Of a stretch of 64,000 nucleotides of DNA, positions 38,715 through 51,538 are shown one piece after another. This DNA is from Daldinia sp. FL1419 (taxonomy: Eukaryota; Ascomycota; Sordariomycetes; Xylariales; Hypoxylaceae): the NCBI GenBank assembly GCA_025201765.1, contig MU623500.1, positions 1 to 64,000 on the forward strand, in the 5' to 3' direction. Position numbers and translations under genes: made by a program. The first letter of the stretch is position 1, and the number at the start of each line of letters is the position of its first letter. The notes beneath the pieces are model-generated. The model made no database searches, was not told where the DNA came from, and worked only from the letters and a program-made list of their open reading frames with translations.

Positions 38715-41700
38715 TGTGATGAGAGTCGAAACACGACGAAGAACTAATGGTGTTTCCGGGGAAGATGATTAGCACGCTGACTAGATTATTAGTCAAATGG
38801 TTCTATCGGGAGGACGAGATAGATCTCTGTTTGACGTGATAGAATTGAAGATTGGTCCAACAGAGGAGAGAGATGGAGAAGGACGACGTCGCCCAAGAGA
38901 TCTGACGCGCGTAACAAATGTATTTGGGAGAGAAGAATTAAAAATAATTTGATAACTTGTGCGTTAAAAATTCTCTGATGGCCAGAGAATTAAACGCGGA
39001 GGGAGGAGAAAAGAAAAAAAGAAAACAGTCCAGCGACGTAAACGCTGCTAGAGAGTTATAAGAGTTAACTTTGTAGAAGATACAATGTTCTAAAAGAGAT
39101 AACTACCTAGGTACCCAGATAGAATCTTTTTTTTTTCTTTCTGTATCCGATTGCGGGAAAAAAAGGTCTTGAGAGATAGATTAGGAGGTACTCTTTGGAT
39201 TGGAAAGAGCGACAACGTTGCTAATGATAGGCAAGGAAGTCACTGTCGATTAGGTAGAAACCTGGAACCTTAGAGGACATATACATACAGATACATACCT
39301 ATCGCTCCTGCCGTTCATGCAGACACAGTCAAAAGTGGCCCAAGTCAAGTATTTTCTGCTATCTCGCAGTCAATCCAGTCAGTATTCATTCTAGGCAGCT
39401 TCCACCCCCCTAGCGGTGTTCCGGTACTTACATCCATGTATCGTACATAGGTATTTATTCCCCCGTAACGAATCTAATAAGAGGCCACTTAATCTCAACT
39501 ACAATATTCACAAAGAAAACGTGAATAATATAACACAATTTTTCTTCGTCCTCCCCAATATCAACGTTGCAGGACACTTTTACGCACAGACCCCTTCACG
39601 ACGACTCAAATATAGTACGGCATCTCATTCTCGAAGGGATATCCCAATCGTATCCCCCAAACCAGGTATGATCCCATCTTCGCCACAAACTTTTCCTTCT
39701 TCTCGGTAAGAATCGGATTACCTCTTGCCATCTTTAAACCGTGATACCATTGGCCACTCTCTTGACGAAACGCCAAAAGAGGAAATGCCTCGTGCCTCAG
39801 TGGTCCCCAAAAACCTAAACGTCTCATCGTGTTGGGTCCTGGAGCACACTTTTGGCCACCTCTAAGTGGCGCACAACGTTCTCGGCTCCTTACAACGGCA
39901 ATGTGCCTACCCGTCCGAGCACGCTGACACTCAACGGTTGTGATACCCTCCTTACCTAGTCAAACAGCTGGGACTGGCAACTTAACAGGCCCACCGGAGA
40001 TGCAGTGCGTAGCCGGCAGTTACTAGGAATAGCCTGGCTTCATCAGCCTCGATGTTGTCAGTTTCACCTATGCCAAGTATAAATGGGACTGTCCTCCCAT
40101 GTGTTATTTATTGTGCACCCGGCACGTCTGAGGATTGCTTCCTTTTCTCATTCTAGACTGGGAACACATATTCTTATCTTATAGGTAATACCCGTTATCC
40201 TTTACATAAAAAGCAATTTCATGCTATTTTCCCTCTTTGAATAGACCAATCATCTCATGGAACGCATGCTGAAATATCTCAGAGAATAACTATTGGACAT
40301 TGAACCAAGAAAAAAATTAGGATAAAGTTTGACTCAACCTTAGAGGCAAATCTTGTGAATGGAACACAAAGATGTCTTGGAGAGGAAATCTTACAAACAT
40401 GCTAATTAGAATGCATCACCTCCTCGTGATTTGTTTAGTACCTCTGAACGAGCCTATATGTTGTATAGCCTTGTTCAAAGTAGCTAGACATTTCTGGGAA
40501 TAGTGTCATGTGTACGCCTAGTGCTGATACATGTATAGGTATCACAGGAATATTTTCGGCAGACGAATCATCTTTACATCTGGCTATCATAAGCAGTTAA
40601 ATACCCACCATCCCCTATCTTGGAGCGAACTATCTATCAACTACCATATTTCTCCAGACTGCCCCCTTTTCAAGACTACACCAAGATACACACTCCGTTA
40701 TATCTCGACCAACCTTGCTCACGTTCACAAAGATCTAGTCCACCAATATACCCTAAAATATATTCGCCAGACAAGCTTCCTCCATTGCTTAATTAGCCGG
40801 GGGAAGTAGGATACCATAGAATAATCCAACCACTTTCTAGCAAGCCGAGGCCTAGGCTAACAAATACTAACGCGTCCTAGACACCAACCTTCCCACTAGG
40901 AATACCAGATTACCCTCTATCAACCCGTGAGCAACTTAGTCCTAAGCAGGTTACTCAACCCAAACAATCCATACAACATGATACACCATGTCTTATGGCC
41001 CATATTTCATGTACCTAGTAGGTCAACCGTAAATGTCTTCAAACATCAAACAGTGCTACCTTGGCATACCCAGACTTTTAACAACAGCATCATCATAACC
41101 CGAAAAACAAGATATATAATAACGCCGGTCTGTCAGATCTACAGCTAGTCACAACCAATATCATGATAAGGCGCGTAAACATTGCAACATAGCCCCATAG
41201 CGGTAGCTAGCTGCCTTAGTTCGCGCATGTGCATGTAGATCTCCCGCGCGGTTTTATTCTGCGGGGCTGGCGATCCCGGTGACGTCAATAGCTTCCCGGA
41301 TCTTGAGACAAACCGTCCAGGTAAGACCCGTCGCCTCGGTTTACTTTGGTTTGCTACAACAGTATTCAGGAAACCAATATTGATGTGTTTTGTTTGGCTA
41401 CCACAACGGATATTTAGCTAGAATCCACTTTATCGTATAGAAGCTTGCAGGTAGCATCTAGTAGACGCATCATTTCTACCCCTTAACTTACCTATGCCGT
41501 TACCATGTCACTCTAACAATCTACCTACCTTACACAGCTAAGTCAATACATCATCTAACAAATAATCCAACATAGCAGGCATAAAATCGCTTTTAAACAT
41601 TACCCCCTTTCTACCGTACAGCAGCAACAGCCAACGTAGCAGACGCTCGTGGTATCTCGTAAGCTTTCTACCTGCAGATTCCATCCCGAATGCTTCGCCT

Positions 41701-41846
41701 ATCCCTAGACCGAATGAATGGTGGTGCTGGCCTTTGTAAACCCCGTGGAAATGTTCGTGAAACCTCGTAACGGATGCTATATCCTTAAACGCCTATCCTA
41801 ATGCAAAATCCTTTTCGTATCCCTATGTGCAATTGATTATCTCCTC
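38715..41846. other. Intergenic, no supported gene
   Basis: About 3 kb lies between the small membrane protein (promoter side) and the 3' end of the mannosidase gene. Short open frames at 39416-39709 and 40531-40809 are motif-free. Nothing else was recognised. Confidence 0.55.
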
Positions 41847-43772
41847 TTACTGTCTCTGCTTTCTAAGTACCGACGCTCTCGGGCCAACGCTGGCGGTTGA
41901 TCTTCGGTTCTCAATCGGAGGTGCTGGCGCTGCTGCTGCTGCTGCTGCTGGCGTGGTGTTTGCCATTGGTGATAGTACGCCCGCGGCTGACATCTGCCTT
42001 ACAGGCTGCGCATGCTGCAAACTTTCCGGACGTTTCTGTAGCCTCCCGTTTGCGTAGGCCGTCGGGATCTTCTCACCCGTCTCGGTGCTCGAGCTTCTTT
42101 CCATCCCAATCCCCTTCCCCTTCTCGTCTATCCCCGCCTTCTTTTTACCTGGTGTTAAAGCTGCTATCGCACCTGGACCGGAAGCGGCTAGACCTGAGCG
42201 AAAGCCGGTCCAGTTATCGGATGTCGATTTTGTCTCATCCATCATCATAAAGACGGCACCGGCTAGGAGGGTCGAGAGAACAACGACAGTACAGATTACT
42301 GCGCCAGCTCGATCGCCCCCAGATATCGGTTTGAAATATCGTCCATTGGGATCTACCCGTCCGCTATCCGAGCCACCCGCCGAAGGATTGCCGACACTGG
42401 TTCCACCAGTGCCCTTGGTAACTGGGGGCTCAGCTTCGTGTATCATGTTTGCTAGTACCACTTCCATAGCCGCCATTTGTTGTCCAACGCCAGTCGAGCC
42501 ATCCCATACCCCGCTGTTATTCGCCCACTTCAATCCACACATGCGGTGGTTATCACCACCCGTGCACTGTTTCGCCGCAGCCACGGCGGAATTCTGTAGC
42601 AAAGTCTTGATTCGATCGAAAGTCCACGGTGCCCATTTCGTAGTAGCAGCCATCCATCTACTTAAATACGCCTTAAATGATTGCTGATCCGTGTCGCATA
42701 GATTAACTGGCTCGCAAGCAATTTCAATCATGATTTTATCCTCAGTGTCGTTCCCGAAAAAGAATATATTCTCTGTGCTGTTAAGTAGACCGTCAACTCG
42801 TTCGCGCCACATCTCGACATCGCCCTGCTGGCCCGTGTTGTTCGTATATGCGACCATGGCGGCCGATCCTAGAAGGAATGCGCCGACGTTATATGAAAAT
42901 TCATATGGCGTGAGGGTGGTACAGTTGTCCCCAATATGCGCTCCATCGTAGACTCTATAGTCTTCAGCAATAAATTTGACGTTTACCATCCAGTCCCACG
43001 TCCTAACGGCCCAGTCGGCATAAGTAGTGTTGCCGGTGTATAGAGCCAAACGTGCGGCGATGTTGAAGAAGCAAGCCTGCGAGATGGAATTCTTGTAATC
43101 GAAACCATTATTCCACGTGAAGATCTGCCATCTCAAACCCCCGTTACAATGCTCCTCATCCCAGCGGGATGCTTGCGTATTGAAGACGGCTTGAGCCAGT
43201 GCTAACCACCCAGGCTTATCTGATGGCGGGTCCTGAAACTTATACTCAGCTGCGGTCATGACGGCCATCCCCCAGAATCCTTGGTCGTCGTTACCCTCGG
43301 TAAGTGTTTGGTTAGGAGGCATGTAGTCATTATATGGGCCGACTTGATGTAGCAGACCTTGCTCGACCATGTCATTGTAAGTGTCATCTCCGGTATAATA
43401 CCAATAGTCAATCAAAGCTCCCAGGAAAGCGCCTCCCTCCCACCCTGGTACGATAGAATTAGTAATGAATGAAGCTTGAGGCGCAATAGTTAACTTACAG
43501 TAATACGGCTGTGGTAAGAGTCCAGGGGTTTGTCCAGGTTCATCACCGTGATAAAACGATACCAGGTCCTCTGCCATCTTTTTGGCCGTATCCTTGATGG
43601 AATCTAAAAAGTTTTATTTTAGTATGAGAGGCTAGGTAGAAACGAGTGAATGAGAAGCTTCTCACATACCTACTGAATTAACATCTAGGTCATACGTGGC
43701 GACGAGGTTGGTGGCCATCAAGAACGAGGCTACCGATAAGACGGCATTCCGCCGCGGATAGCAAAACCACAT
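41847..43772 (-). CDS. dcw1: GH76 endo-1,6-alpha-mannosidase, Dfg5/Dcw1 family
   Basis: A 619-aa protein from exons 43670-43772 and 41847-43603, joined across a 66-nt intron (GTATGT donor). It begins with a signal peptide (about 1-25, MWFCYPRRNAVLSVASF). The GH76 domain follows, with the Asp pair in GNDDQGFW (about 139-146) that is catalytic in this family. Aromatic motifs VPGWEGGAFLGALIDYWYYTGD, RWQIFTWNNGFDYKNSISQ and YEFSYNVGAFLLGSAAM also match, and several N-glycosylation sequons are present. Dfg5/Dcw1 enzymes act at the plasma membrane or cell wall and are thought to transfer GPI-mannoproteins onto wall glucan. Here a hydrophobic helix (about 468-489) is followed by a cytosolic-looking tail of about 130 residues rather than ending as a GPI signal, so it is probably membrane-anchored. 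The tail carries an Ala7-type tract encoded by a CTG/GCT repeat. Confidence 0.92.
41930..41950. repeat. (CTG)7 coding microsatellite in the mannosidase tail
   Basis: Seven CTG units on the plus strand encode part of an alanine run near the C-terminus of the minus-strand GH76 protein. Length changes here would stay in frame. Confidence 0.85.
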
Positions 43773-43942
43773 GACGGCAACTTACGCCCAACTGGAATGG
43801 AGAGAAAAACGAAGGAAGTCTAGTTTAACACGAACATGAACATGGAATTAGAAATTAGACGGGTCCTACTGAGGGCATAACATTGCGAACGAAGATTCCC
43901 AGCAGATAGGATCGAACGTAGTACGGCAACACCGGATGTGAA

Positions 43943-43984
43943 GTGTTTGTGTGTTTGTGTGTTTGTGTGTTTGTGTGTTTGTGT
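43943..43984. repeat. GTGTTTGT octamer minisatellite
   Basis: Five perfect copies of the 8-bp unit GTGTTTGT plus a partial one, about 170-210 bp upstream of the mannosidase start codon (CACAAACA on the sense strand). It could lie in the mRNA leader. Confidence 0.85.
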
Positions 43985-44494
43985 AAGTGCGGTGTTTTGC
44001 GAGCTGTGCGGGCATGAGCGTGAACGTGAGCATGAGAATGAGAATCCAACATCAGCAGCATGCAACGGGGGAGGAAAGAATGACGATGACAAAGAATGAT
44101 GTCGATGGAGAGACAGAGAGAAGGGGGAGATTTGGGGAAGGGAGAGACAACAACAAGGCACGCAGCCTCGTGGGAAGGGGAAAAGAAAAGGGAAAAAAGG
44201 CAGGGCTTAATGTTGTAATTATTTCCCTATCGAGGAAGTTACATTCCATCTTACCTACTTCCATACATGAGGGATAGGTATAAATAAAAAAGTATTGCAC
44301 TACCTACTTCTATAATCTACGCATGCCAACTACCTAATACCAGCTAAAGAAACTAGGTACCCGAGTACTAATCCAAGTTAGGTATTGTATGATTTATAGT
44401 AGCGTGGTAGTGCTTGTAGTAGTGCTGTAATACGAGGAATGCCCCCGCGTATCTCTCCAACAGCACCAATGACAAGGGTCCTTGATCATTCGAT

Positions 44495-44520
44495 CTTCCA
44501 ATCTTCCAATCTTCCAATCT
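44495..44520. repeat. CTTCCAAT x3 tandem repeat
   Basis: Three perfect 8-bp units and a partial fourth in the upstream region of the mannosidase gene. Confidence 0.8.
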
Positions 44521-45617
44521 TTCCGTCTTCTTTTGGCTTTTTACCGCGAAAAAAAGAGAGGTAGTATTTCAAAGCAAGAATGATGAAAAATATTCAAGAG
44601 CCTTGACTTTTTTTCTCTTTTTTTTTCTTTTTTTCTTTTATCAACTACCTATGCCATTCTTCGAAGGTCGCTAAAAAGGTGACTTAATAGCGACTTGTTT
44701 CTTCCCGGTTCAGCTCCTTTTAAACCCGGTTTAAGAGGAGGAGGAGGCTACGAAATAATAGGCCGGCCCTTTCGGATCTGTCGTCTCGGCCGCTACCGTC
44801 TAAACTAATAACGACCTACTGCTATATGTCGTAATAGGATTTGAGCTACCCCGGGTACTTGGGGGTCTTCTGGGTCTCCATGTATGTATTAACTTGCTAT
44901 TAGCTATTAATGCACCTGCAGCCGCAGCCGAGGGAAGTCGATCGAACGTGTTGACGCCGAATAGCCAATAATCCGGGTCGCTTTTGACCCTTTTCGTAGT
45001 TGGCTAGTTTATGTAGGAGCGTTAAGATTCTAACCTACACTACTACGTAGTAGATTGTATGTAGAAGCAGACAGGCGGGGAACTCCCCAAACGAGAAAAA
45101 GTACACAGCTAGCGTGGCCCTATTATTCTTGTTATACGAGATGTCTTATGAAACTAACGTAGAATATACCATACCATGTGCAGTATAGTGCCCAAACAAG
45201 GATGGCCTGGCGAACCGACATGATCCTAATAAGTCACGAAGGTTGGACCGACTCTTGCAAGCCATTCAAAACGCATCGGCGTTTGCAGATACCAAAAAGG
45301 CACTAAGATTCGAATGTGAATATCGCGCATCTAATATTTAATCCGGAGAGATGATGCTAATTCGGTATATTTGATAGAGTTAATTAGGTTAGGCGTATAG
45401 GTAATATTTACGTAGAATTTATAAGAGCGAGTACCTATATGAGTGTGAAATAATACAACGCGTATCAATGTACATCAACGTTGAAGCGCCGGCGTACTAA
45501 AACTCAATGTCGTACACCAATGCCGCAAAACTGGAATGTAGGCCGTGAAGAATGTTTCTAGAAGCGAAGGCAAACAAGAATGTTTCAGGTCAATTATATT
45601 AGAGATATATTAGAGAC

Positions 45618-45634
45618 ATTATTATTATTATTAT
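45618..45634. repeat. (ATT)n microsatellite
   Basis: Five to six ATT units in intergenic DNA. Confidence 0.7.
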
Positions 45635-46068
45635 CGAAAACCACACGACTACTAAATCGACCAGGGCCCAAAAAAACGACATGGTAATTTTATGCTGTAG
45701 CGACAATCCACAAGACTAATACAAATTAGGGGCCATGTACGTAGCCCCCTTTCTTCGCCTCATATATTGAATAGCCGAATTGAAGGAGAATTCGTTGGTG
45801 ATACTTTGGCCTTGAAGACATTCGCGGTCGACCTATGTAAATCATACGGATCTGTAAGAGGTATCTTGCATAGGTAGGTAGTTATAGTAGTAGAAACTTG
45901 ACATGATTTGCCATCTTGAAAGTAATAGCAAGGATACGATCGAGGTCCGTGCTTTTTTACATAATACGCGGATCCAAAGCGATCGAAATCAATTAGCAAA
46001 AAAAAGGTTAACAAATAAACCCAACCGCTTTATGAATCCGTAATAACAGTAGCCTCCCCAATTTCAAT

Positions 46069-47761
46069 ATGGATCAGAAGAGAATCCACGAGCATCCCCA
46101 TCTCTCTTATAGATACACCAAAACCTTTCTCCACTTGCCTCCTTCCGTACGACGTCAGGTGTACGAAGAAGCCGGCCTCATCGTCGGAGGCAATATTGTC
46201 CTCTGCAAAAGGACCCCAAGGCTATGAAGCCAGAACCGCACCAAACAAGATGAAGCGTATAGGCTCATTTATAATATCCTCCAGACTTGTCGCGCTATTC
46301 ATGATGAAGTCCAGCGTATCATCTATGCTGAGAATCGCTTCGTAGTAAACCGTGAAGGTACCTTGGAGGACGGCTTCTACCACCTAGGCCGACTATCTCC
46401 CCAAGCGTGTTCCGCGCTGCGAAACTTATACGTTCACTTGCATGTTGAAGGACAACCAAGGGTGTATTGCCCGCCCACAGCTACCCTGAGGCCAAGCTGG
46501 ATTAAAGCCTGGCAGACGGTAGCTGCTCGTATACTAACCCTACGCCACACCACAGACTCTAAATCTGTATCTCATCTGCGATACCGGCAACGATAAAAAA
46601 ACACGAGCTGTCCTCCGACCACTCCACGATAACCCGGGCATCCTCGCAGACTGCCATATCCGCCTTGACGAGGAAAGATATAGCTTGCTGTGCGCAGTAG
46701 CCCAAGACGTAGCGTTGCGAGCCAAAGGGATAGACCCCGGATTACGCAAGAAGCCATTCCGGTTCATGGACCTACCCCAGGAGCTTTGCCTCAGGATCCT
46801 CAAGTACACCGATCTCGTCGCCCCTCGTAACGAGATTGAATGGACCCCCGAGCTTGGCTTCCATACGACAAGTTCTTATATCTGGAAGTCTTGCTGCAAC
46901 GAGGAAAGTGACGATTACATAGATAAATTATTCGATCACGAGAACCATTTCTTGGATTGCGAGCCCGAACACGTCGATACGACTGGATCCTTTTGTTCTG
47001 CGTGTCATAGCAGTTACTCGTCCAGCTGTCAATGTTGGATTCCGCCAGATTCCCTAATGCGCGTCAGTCGGAGGATGTACGCATATGCTATCGACATCCT
47101 CTATTCCTGCAATCGCGTTATCCTCTTTTCGGATCCATATGCTCACGCTTCCAATCTCGTACAGAAAGATGTAATAAGGAGGTTGGATATCTCGAGATTC
47201 TTTACCAGGCACATGAGACCAGAAGTGCTCTCCCATCTGCGTAGTGTCGAGCTCGTGTTTCCTGGATTTAGCCCTGATCTTTTCTTGCGGCCAGAGGACC
47301 CGACGTACGCCGATTGGAAATTTGCGGTAGATCATCTGCGAGCCTATGCCAACTTGAATGCTATGACGCTCGTCGTACATATGAGAATGTCTTTCGATTC
47401 CTCCGAGGAATCCAGCCTGGTTCTGGATAACCGCGAACCATTCAGTCGTTTCCTATCCGTCTGTGGTTCTGGTCCTGCTTTAGTGATATTGAGAACACCT
47501 AGAGCTTTTCTAGCGCCGCTAACAACATTACGCGATGGAGGTTTAAACCGGCTGTTCGTCTTTCTCGAGTGGGACTGGCACTAGTCATCTTCGCGGGGCT
47601 GCGCTCCTCACTGTCCAGGCTACCGCGACGATCTTAGTAAATATCTTGATGAGTTGGAAGTGAGGCTAGAGAAGGAAGTGATGGGCAGCGACTACGATAG
47701 CTGTGTGGTTGGGAAGATGGAAGAGTATCCTAGTCAATGGATGTTAATTGGGGTTAAGTAA
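46069..47761 (+). pseudogene. F-box-like protein gene with three disrupting lesions
   Basis: A conserved, intronless-looking gene of about 560 codons is readable from ATG 46069 to TAA 47761 only if three lesions are ignored. They are an in-frame TGA at 46225-46227, a single-base insertion in the C-run near 46538-46540, and an in-frame TAG at 47582-47584. Protein-like sequence continues on both sides of each one: SVRRQVYEEAGL before and IHDEVQRIIYAENRF after the TGA, LICDTGNDKKTRAVL after the frameshift, and LDELEVRLEKEV after the TAG. The middle carries an F-box-like stretch, FMDLPQELCLRILKYTDLV, and a Cys-rich segment (CSACHSSYSSSCQCW). Related large F-box-like families are common in Sordariomycetes (recollection). 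Both stops can arise by C-to-T change. The longest intact piece, 46685-47584, could be mistaken for a complete 299-aa gene. Sequencing error could explain one lesion, hardly all three. Confidence 0.8.
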
Positions 47762-49841
47762 CGAATAAGTTGCCTATTATTCTTTAGATAGGATCTGTCT
47801 CGGTACCTACCTAACCTTAGGTATTTAATAAATACCTAACTACCTTCAACGCTTTAACTTAGTTATAGGTAAGATATGACGTATTCGCATATTTAAGTAG
47901 GTGCCTAAGAAAGCGAACGGTGTTTCTTTCCATTTATACCAGGAACTCTATCCCGCTTAGACGAGAATTACAAAATAACATCATTGGTACATGCATATAC
48001 CTACTGCATGTACCTATCAATACTAACCTATTTTAAATTGAAACGCTATTTTAGTAGCAATTACATCTATTGGTATAACTAGTGGCGAAATAAGCATGGG
48101 GGACTATTAATTGCACATCTGTATCTCTCCAAGATACGGCTGGATGAACCCTATCCATTAAACACCCAACAAGCCTCGAGCTCGTATCACGTTGCTGGCG
48201 GAAAAAAAAGCTTGAAGAGCTCCAACGAGAGATGAATAGGTAGATATCTTTCCCCGTGACATTAGACATTTTTTTTATAATTTTTACCAACTATTTCTAT
48301 AGTTAGAAATTACATAGCAACATGAAGTTTGAAGCAACAAATTCAAATTATAGGTATACTAAACCCCTCCGCCAGAACCTATATCCCTCAATGCGAGATA
48401 CAAACCTTCAAGATAGGTAGGTATCTAGTAAAATCCCATAGTGCCGAGGACAAACTTGTGACTACGGGTTTATGCCATCGCCACGATTACGTGTGTAATT
48501 CGAAGGGTGGCCGACTATTCATCTACGTATATGAAAATCGGATGACAGCCGCACCAGGATAGACAGATAACCTGGCCAAATACCCTCATCGATCCGGCAA
48601 AGCCGATATTTCCCCTCTTGAACGGCAGCAAAGGGCGTCTTTCAGGCCGTAGCAAATTCCGAGCGTATCCATCCACTTGTTTAATCCCAGTCGGTAGGTT
48701 GGCGAGGGACATAGACGACCTATTAATAAGCCTTTGCCCTCTACCGGGAGCTACGGAGCTACAAATCTACCTATGCTATTATAATATTCCATTGGGTTTC
48801 GGAGACATTTCTCCAGGTTCTGATATACACTAATAAGAGCACGATTATTTCTATAAATATCCCAACGCGGATCGGATATTACGTTAATATTACCACTCAC
48901 TTGACATAACAGATGGGCTTTAGGTACTCGGTAACTACCTCGAAGCAAACGACAATCTCGACAACATACTCACACAGTACAACATCGAGATAGAGTCGTA
49001 AATCATCAAATAGAGTAAAGCACTACCCCCAACACGAACACACGTGCCTGCCTTGTAATACCCCAGATTATCAGCTTATACTACATAGAACGGGAACCTC
49101 GCTTCATGTAACCTTGAAGGGCTGGGTCGATCGCCAAGATGGAAGATCGACACAGTTCTACGCGACAAGTTGGATTTTCCAACACTACGCAGCACACTCT
49201 AAGCCATAGGGCTGAATGGCGGCTTACTCGTTGTATAACTCAGCATTCCGATTGATCAGTCGCGAACCCGAGCTGAACCGCCTCATCTCTTGTCTCGGAA
49301 CCGCCACCGGCATCCCGTATTTGGAATTAAGCACCATGAGCCGACAGCCGTCTCCAAGTCACGACCAGACTCCTATATTTGTGACTAACACGAATGGTCT
49401 AGGTTCTTACACCTTTTTCTTTACTTGCGGTGAAAGAAGGATTCCAGATCTCAGCTAATCCGTCGCGTTACACATCAAACTATTTGATGTCGCCTGTGAA
49501 GCCCGGACCTTCAATCCGTTAGCTCTTAGAGGCTAATCCTTCGCAATTTCCACCATAAGCCCACCGGGGTTGTTGCGGGAATCGCCCCCGGATGGTCATT
49601 TGCTCCCCAGGAAAAAGCAAGCCTTGGTTCAATTACGATGGCCCGGGTCCCTCGTGTAGTGTCAAAACAGACATCCGGGAGCTGAAAAGGGACGTGCCAA
49701 GAGAGTATATAAACCTCAGCACCTCGTCGAGGGTTGGGAAAGATGCAATATAACACAAGCCAAGCTTTCAGATAACTACCGGCATCGATATCCTAGCCCC
49801 AAGCTCCACTCATCAGGTCATATACACCCAAGCATCTCATA
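47762..49841. other. Intergenic, no supported gene
   Basis: About 2 kb without a recognisable gene. TAGGTA/TACCTA words occur at about 47800-47910 and 48410-48425. The promoter of the small secreted protein occupies the last part. Confidence 0.55.
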
Positions 49842-50218
49842 ATGCAGTTCATCGCTTACGTTGCGCTTGCTGGCGCTGCTTTACTTAATGGGTAAACCAC
49901 CCCCTTAATACCTAGAAAGCTTCTTTCCATAACTAACACACCTATAGCGCCAATGCTGCTCCCGCCGAGCCGACTACCCTTCCAGGCCACATAGTCTGCA
50001 CCAGCGTCACGACCATCACAACCACGGTCCCTCCTGTGGGAGTCTGCCACCCCATGTGTGTCGAGCCGACCAGAACCTGCAGCTCCGGCGAGCCTACTGC
50101 TCCTCCCCTACCCATCATCACTACCAGCACTCTCCCTTACTGCACCCAGGAGGTGGTGGTTCACGGACAATGCGGCGAGTGCGCTACTTGCCTCGCTGCT
50201 CCATCCGCTACCCCCTAG
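49842..50218 (+). CDS. Small secreted 8-cysteine protein, 106 aa
   Basis: Two exons, 49842-49891 and 49948-50218, with a 56-nt intron bearing a CTAAC branch site and CCTATAG acceptor. The precursor starts with a clear signal peptide, MQFIAYVALAGAALLNGANA, with likely cleavage before APAEP. The mature chain of about 86 residues is Thr/Pro-rich and has eight cysteines. They are arranged C...CxxxC...C...C...CxxCxxC (HIVCTSV, VCHPMC, RTCSSG, PYCTQE, QCGECATC), enough for four disulfides. No free basic cleavage site or GPI signal is visible. The pattern is not that of a hydrophobin (no CC doublets). It fits the broad class of fungal small secreted cysteine-rich proteins, which includes candidate effectors and surface proteins. 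The actual role is unknown. Confidence 0.78.
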
Positions 50219-51538
50219 GCTGAAGTTTTCTGAGTTAGGCGGACAGCGCAGGATTCTTTGTTGGGGGGGGAGGGGGGAGTTTGGAAAGAAATGGTATGAA
50301 AATAGTGGCTATAGGGGGTTGTGAAGGGGAAGTGTTCCCAAAGGATAGAGGACGGGCTTTGCAGCATGGATAAAAGGAAGTACATAGGAAAATACTCGCT
50401 TTGTTATTTACCTAGCTAATTCACTCTTTTCATGCCTCATAGTTAGGTAGTCTTGCTTGCAATGGTAACTTTGGGATCTTGGTAATAGCACAACCTCTTA
50501 GGATTAAAAAATCAATCCTTAAACGCAGTCTGACTTATTGGTTGAGAGATGTAGTTGTCTTAATAATATGAGAACGAGTGTCGAGGTTTAACACAACGGG
50601 GCAGTGATGGAGATGTAACTATATCATTGAGGTAAACATTAAACTTTATATATCGTAACTAGTTATGTATTATACCAACGTAGGTCTTGGCATCCCCTAT
50701 TCCTATTGCTTTAGCCATCTACGAAGCGGATTATAGTCGTTATATAGACTCGGTACTCTCGTTTTCACAGGTTGCGCTGATTAAAGAGTATCCGATTGAA
50801 ATAGATTTGAATTATCCATACGGAATATTCGGTAATTCTAATTGTATGAATTAGCGCTCCTACAAATAAATCAGTCCTTCTACTTTTAATATTAGGAACG
50901 AACTATTGTGTTTATAGGATGCATTACTAGACTTGCAGTATAAAGTATTACGTCTTCCGATACGAAGGCGATCATGAAGGAATTAACTAGACAGTCTGAA
51001 GGCCGGTGTATAGCAGGCAAGGGGTAATACTACGAGGTCAAGTACTTTGGATGCTTACACTATAATGGTCAATAAGCTACTTGGCGGTTGAATAATAGAA
51101 AGTACTACTAATGATATACACTAATTATCACCATCACCAAAAAGGGGACAAAACTAACTTGCCGTCCACTAGAATCTAGCCTCTGAGCTGAGATAATAGC
51201 GCTGGATTATGGGCACTTCCTACAGATTCGAATTGAAAGGAATGTGGGTATTCTGCTTGCCAAAGTACACGATACAACTAAAAAAGGAAAAAAGGATGAA
51301 AGGAGAGTAATTCCAGTGATGCGGTTAGAATACATCATCCATCTGCACCGGCCCATTTTGCCATTTCCCAGTACGAGATTTTCTTGTCCTTTACATGCAA
51401 TATTGAACGCCACGACCCATATCCATTCGTCTTACTCCGGTTAGGCGTCACAAAATCTGTCCATCGGTCCTCGCCTAAAATTCTCGATGCCAATGTCCGT
51501 TAGGGGTTACCGCTAAGACGGTCGGGGGTATCACTTTC
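50219..51538. other. Intergenic between convergent genes
   Basis: About 1.3 kb of AT-rich sequence after the secreted-protein gene contains a G-run (about 50262-50277) and no supported gene. Confidence 0.6.

Larger units (their letters stand above)
43773..46068. other. Mannosidase leader and intergenic region
   Basis: The first few hundred bases are the likely 5' leader and promoter of the mannosidase gene, carrying an octamer minisatellite (43943-43984) and T-runs near 44608-44640. The remainder up to the F-box-like pseudogene shows no supported gene. Confidence 0.55.
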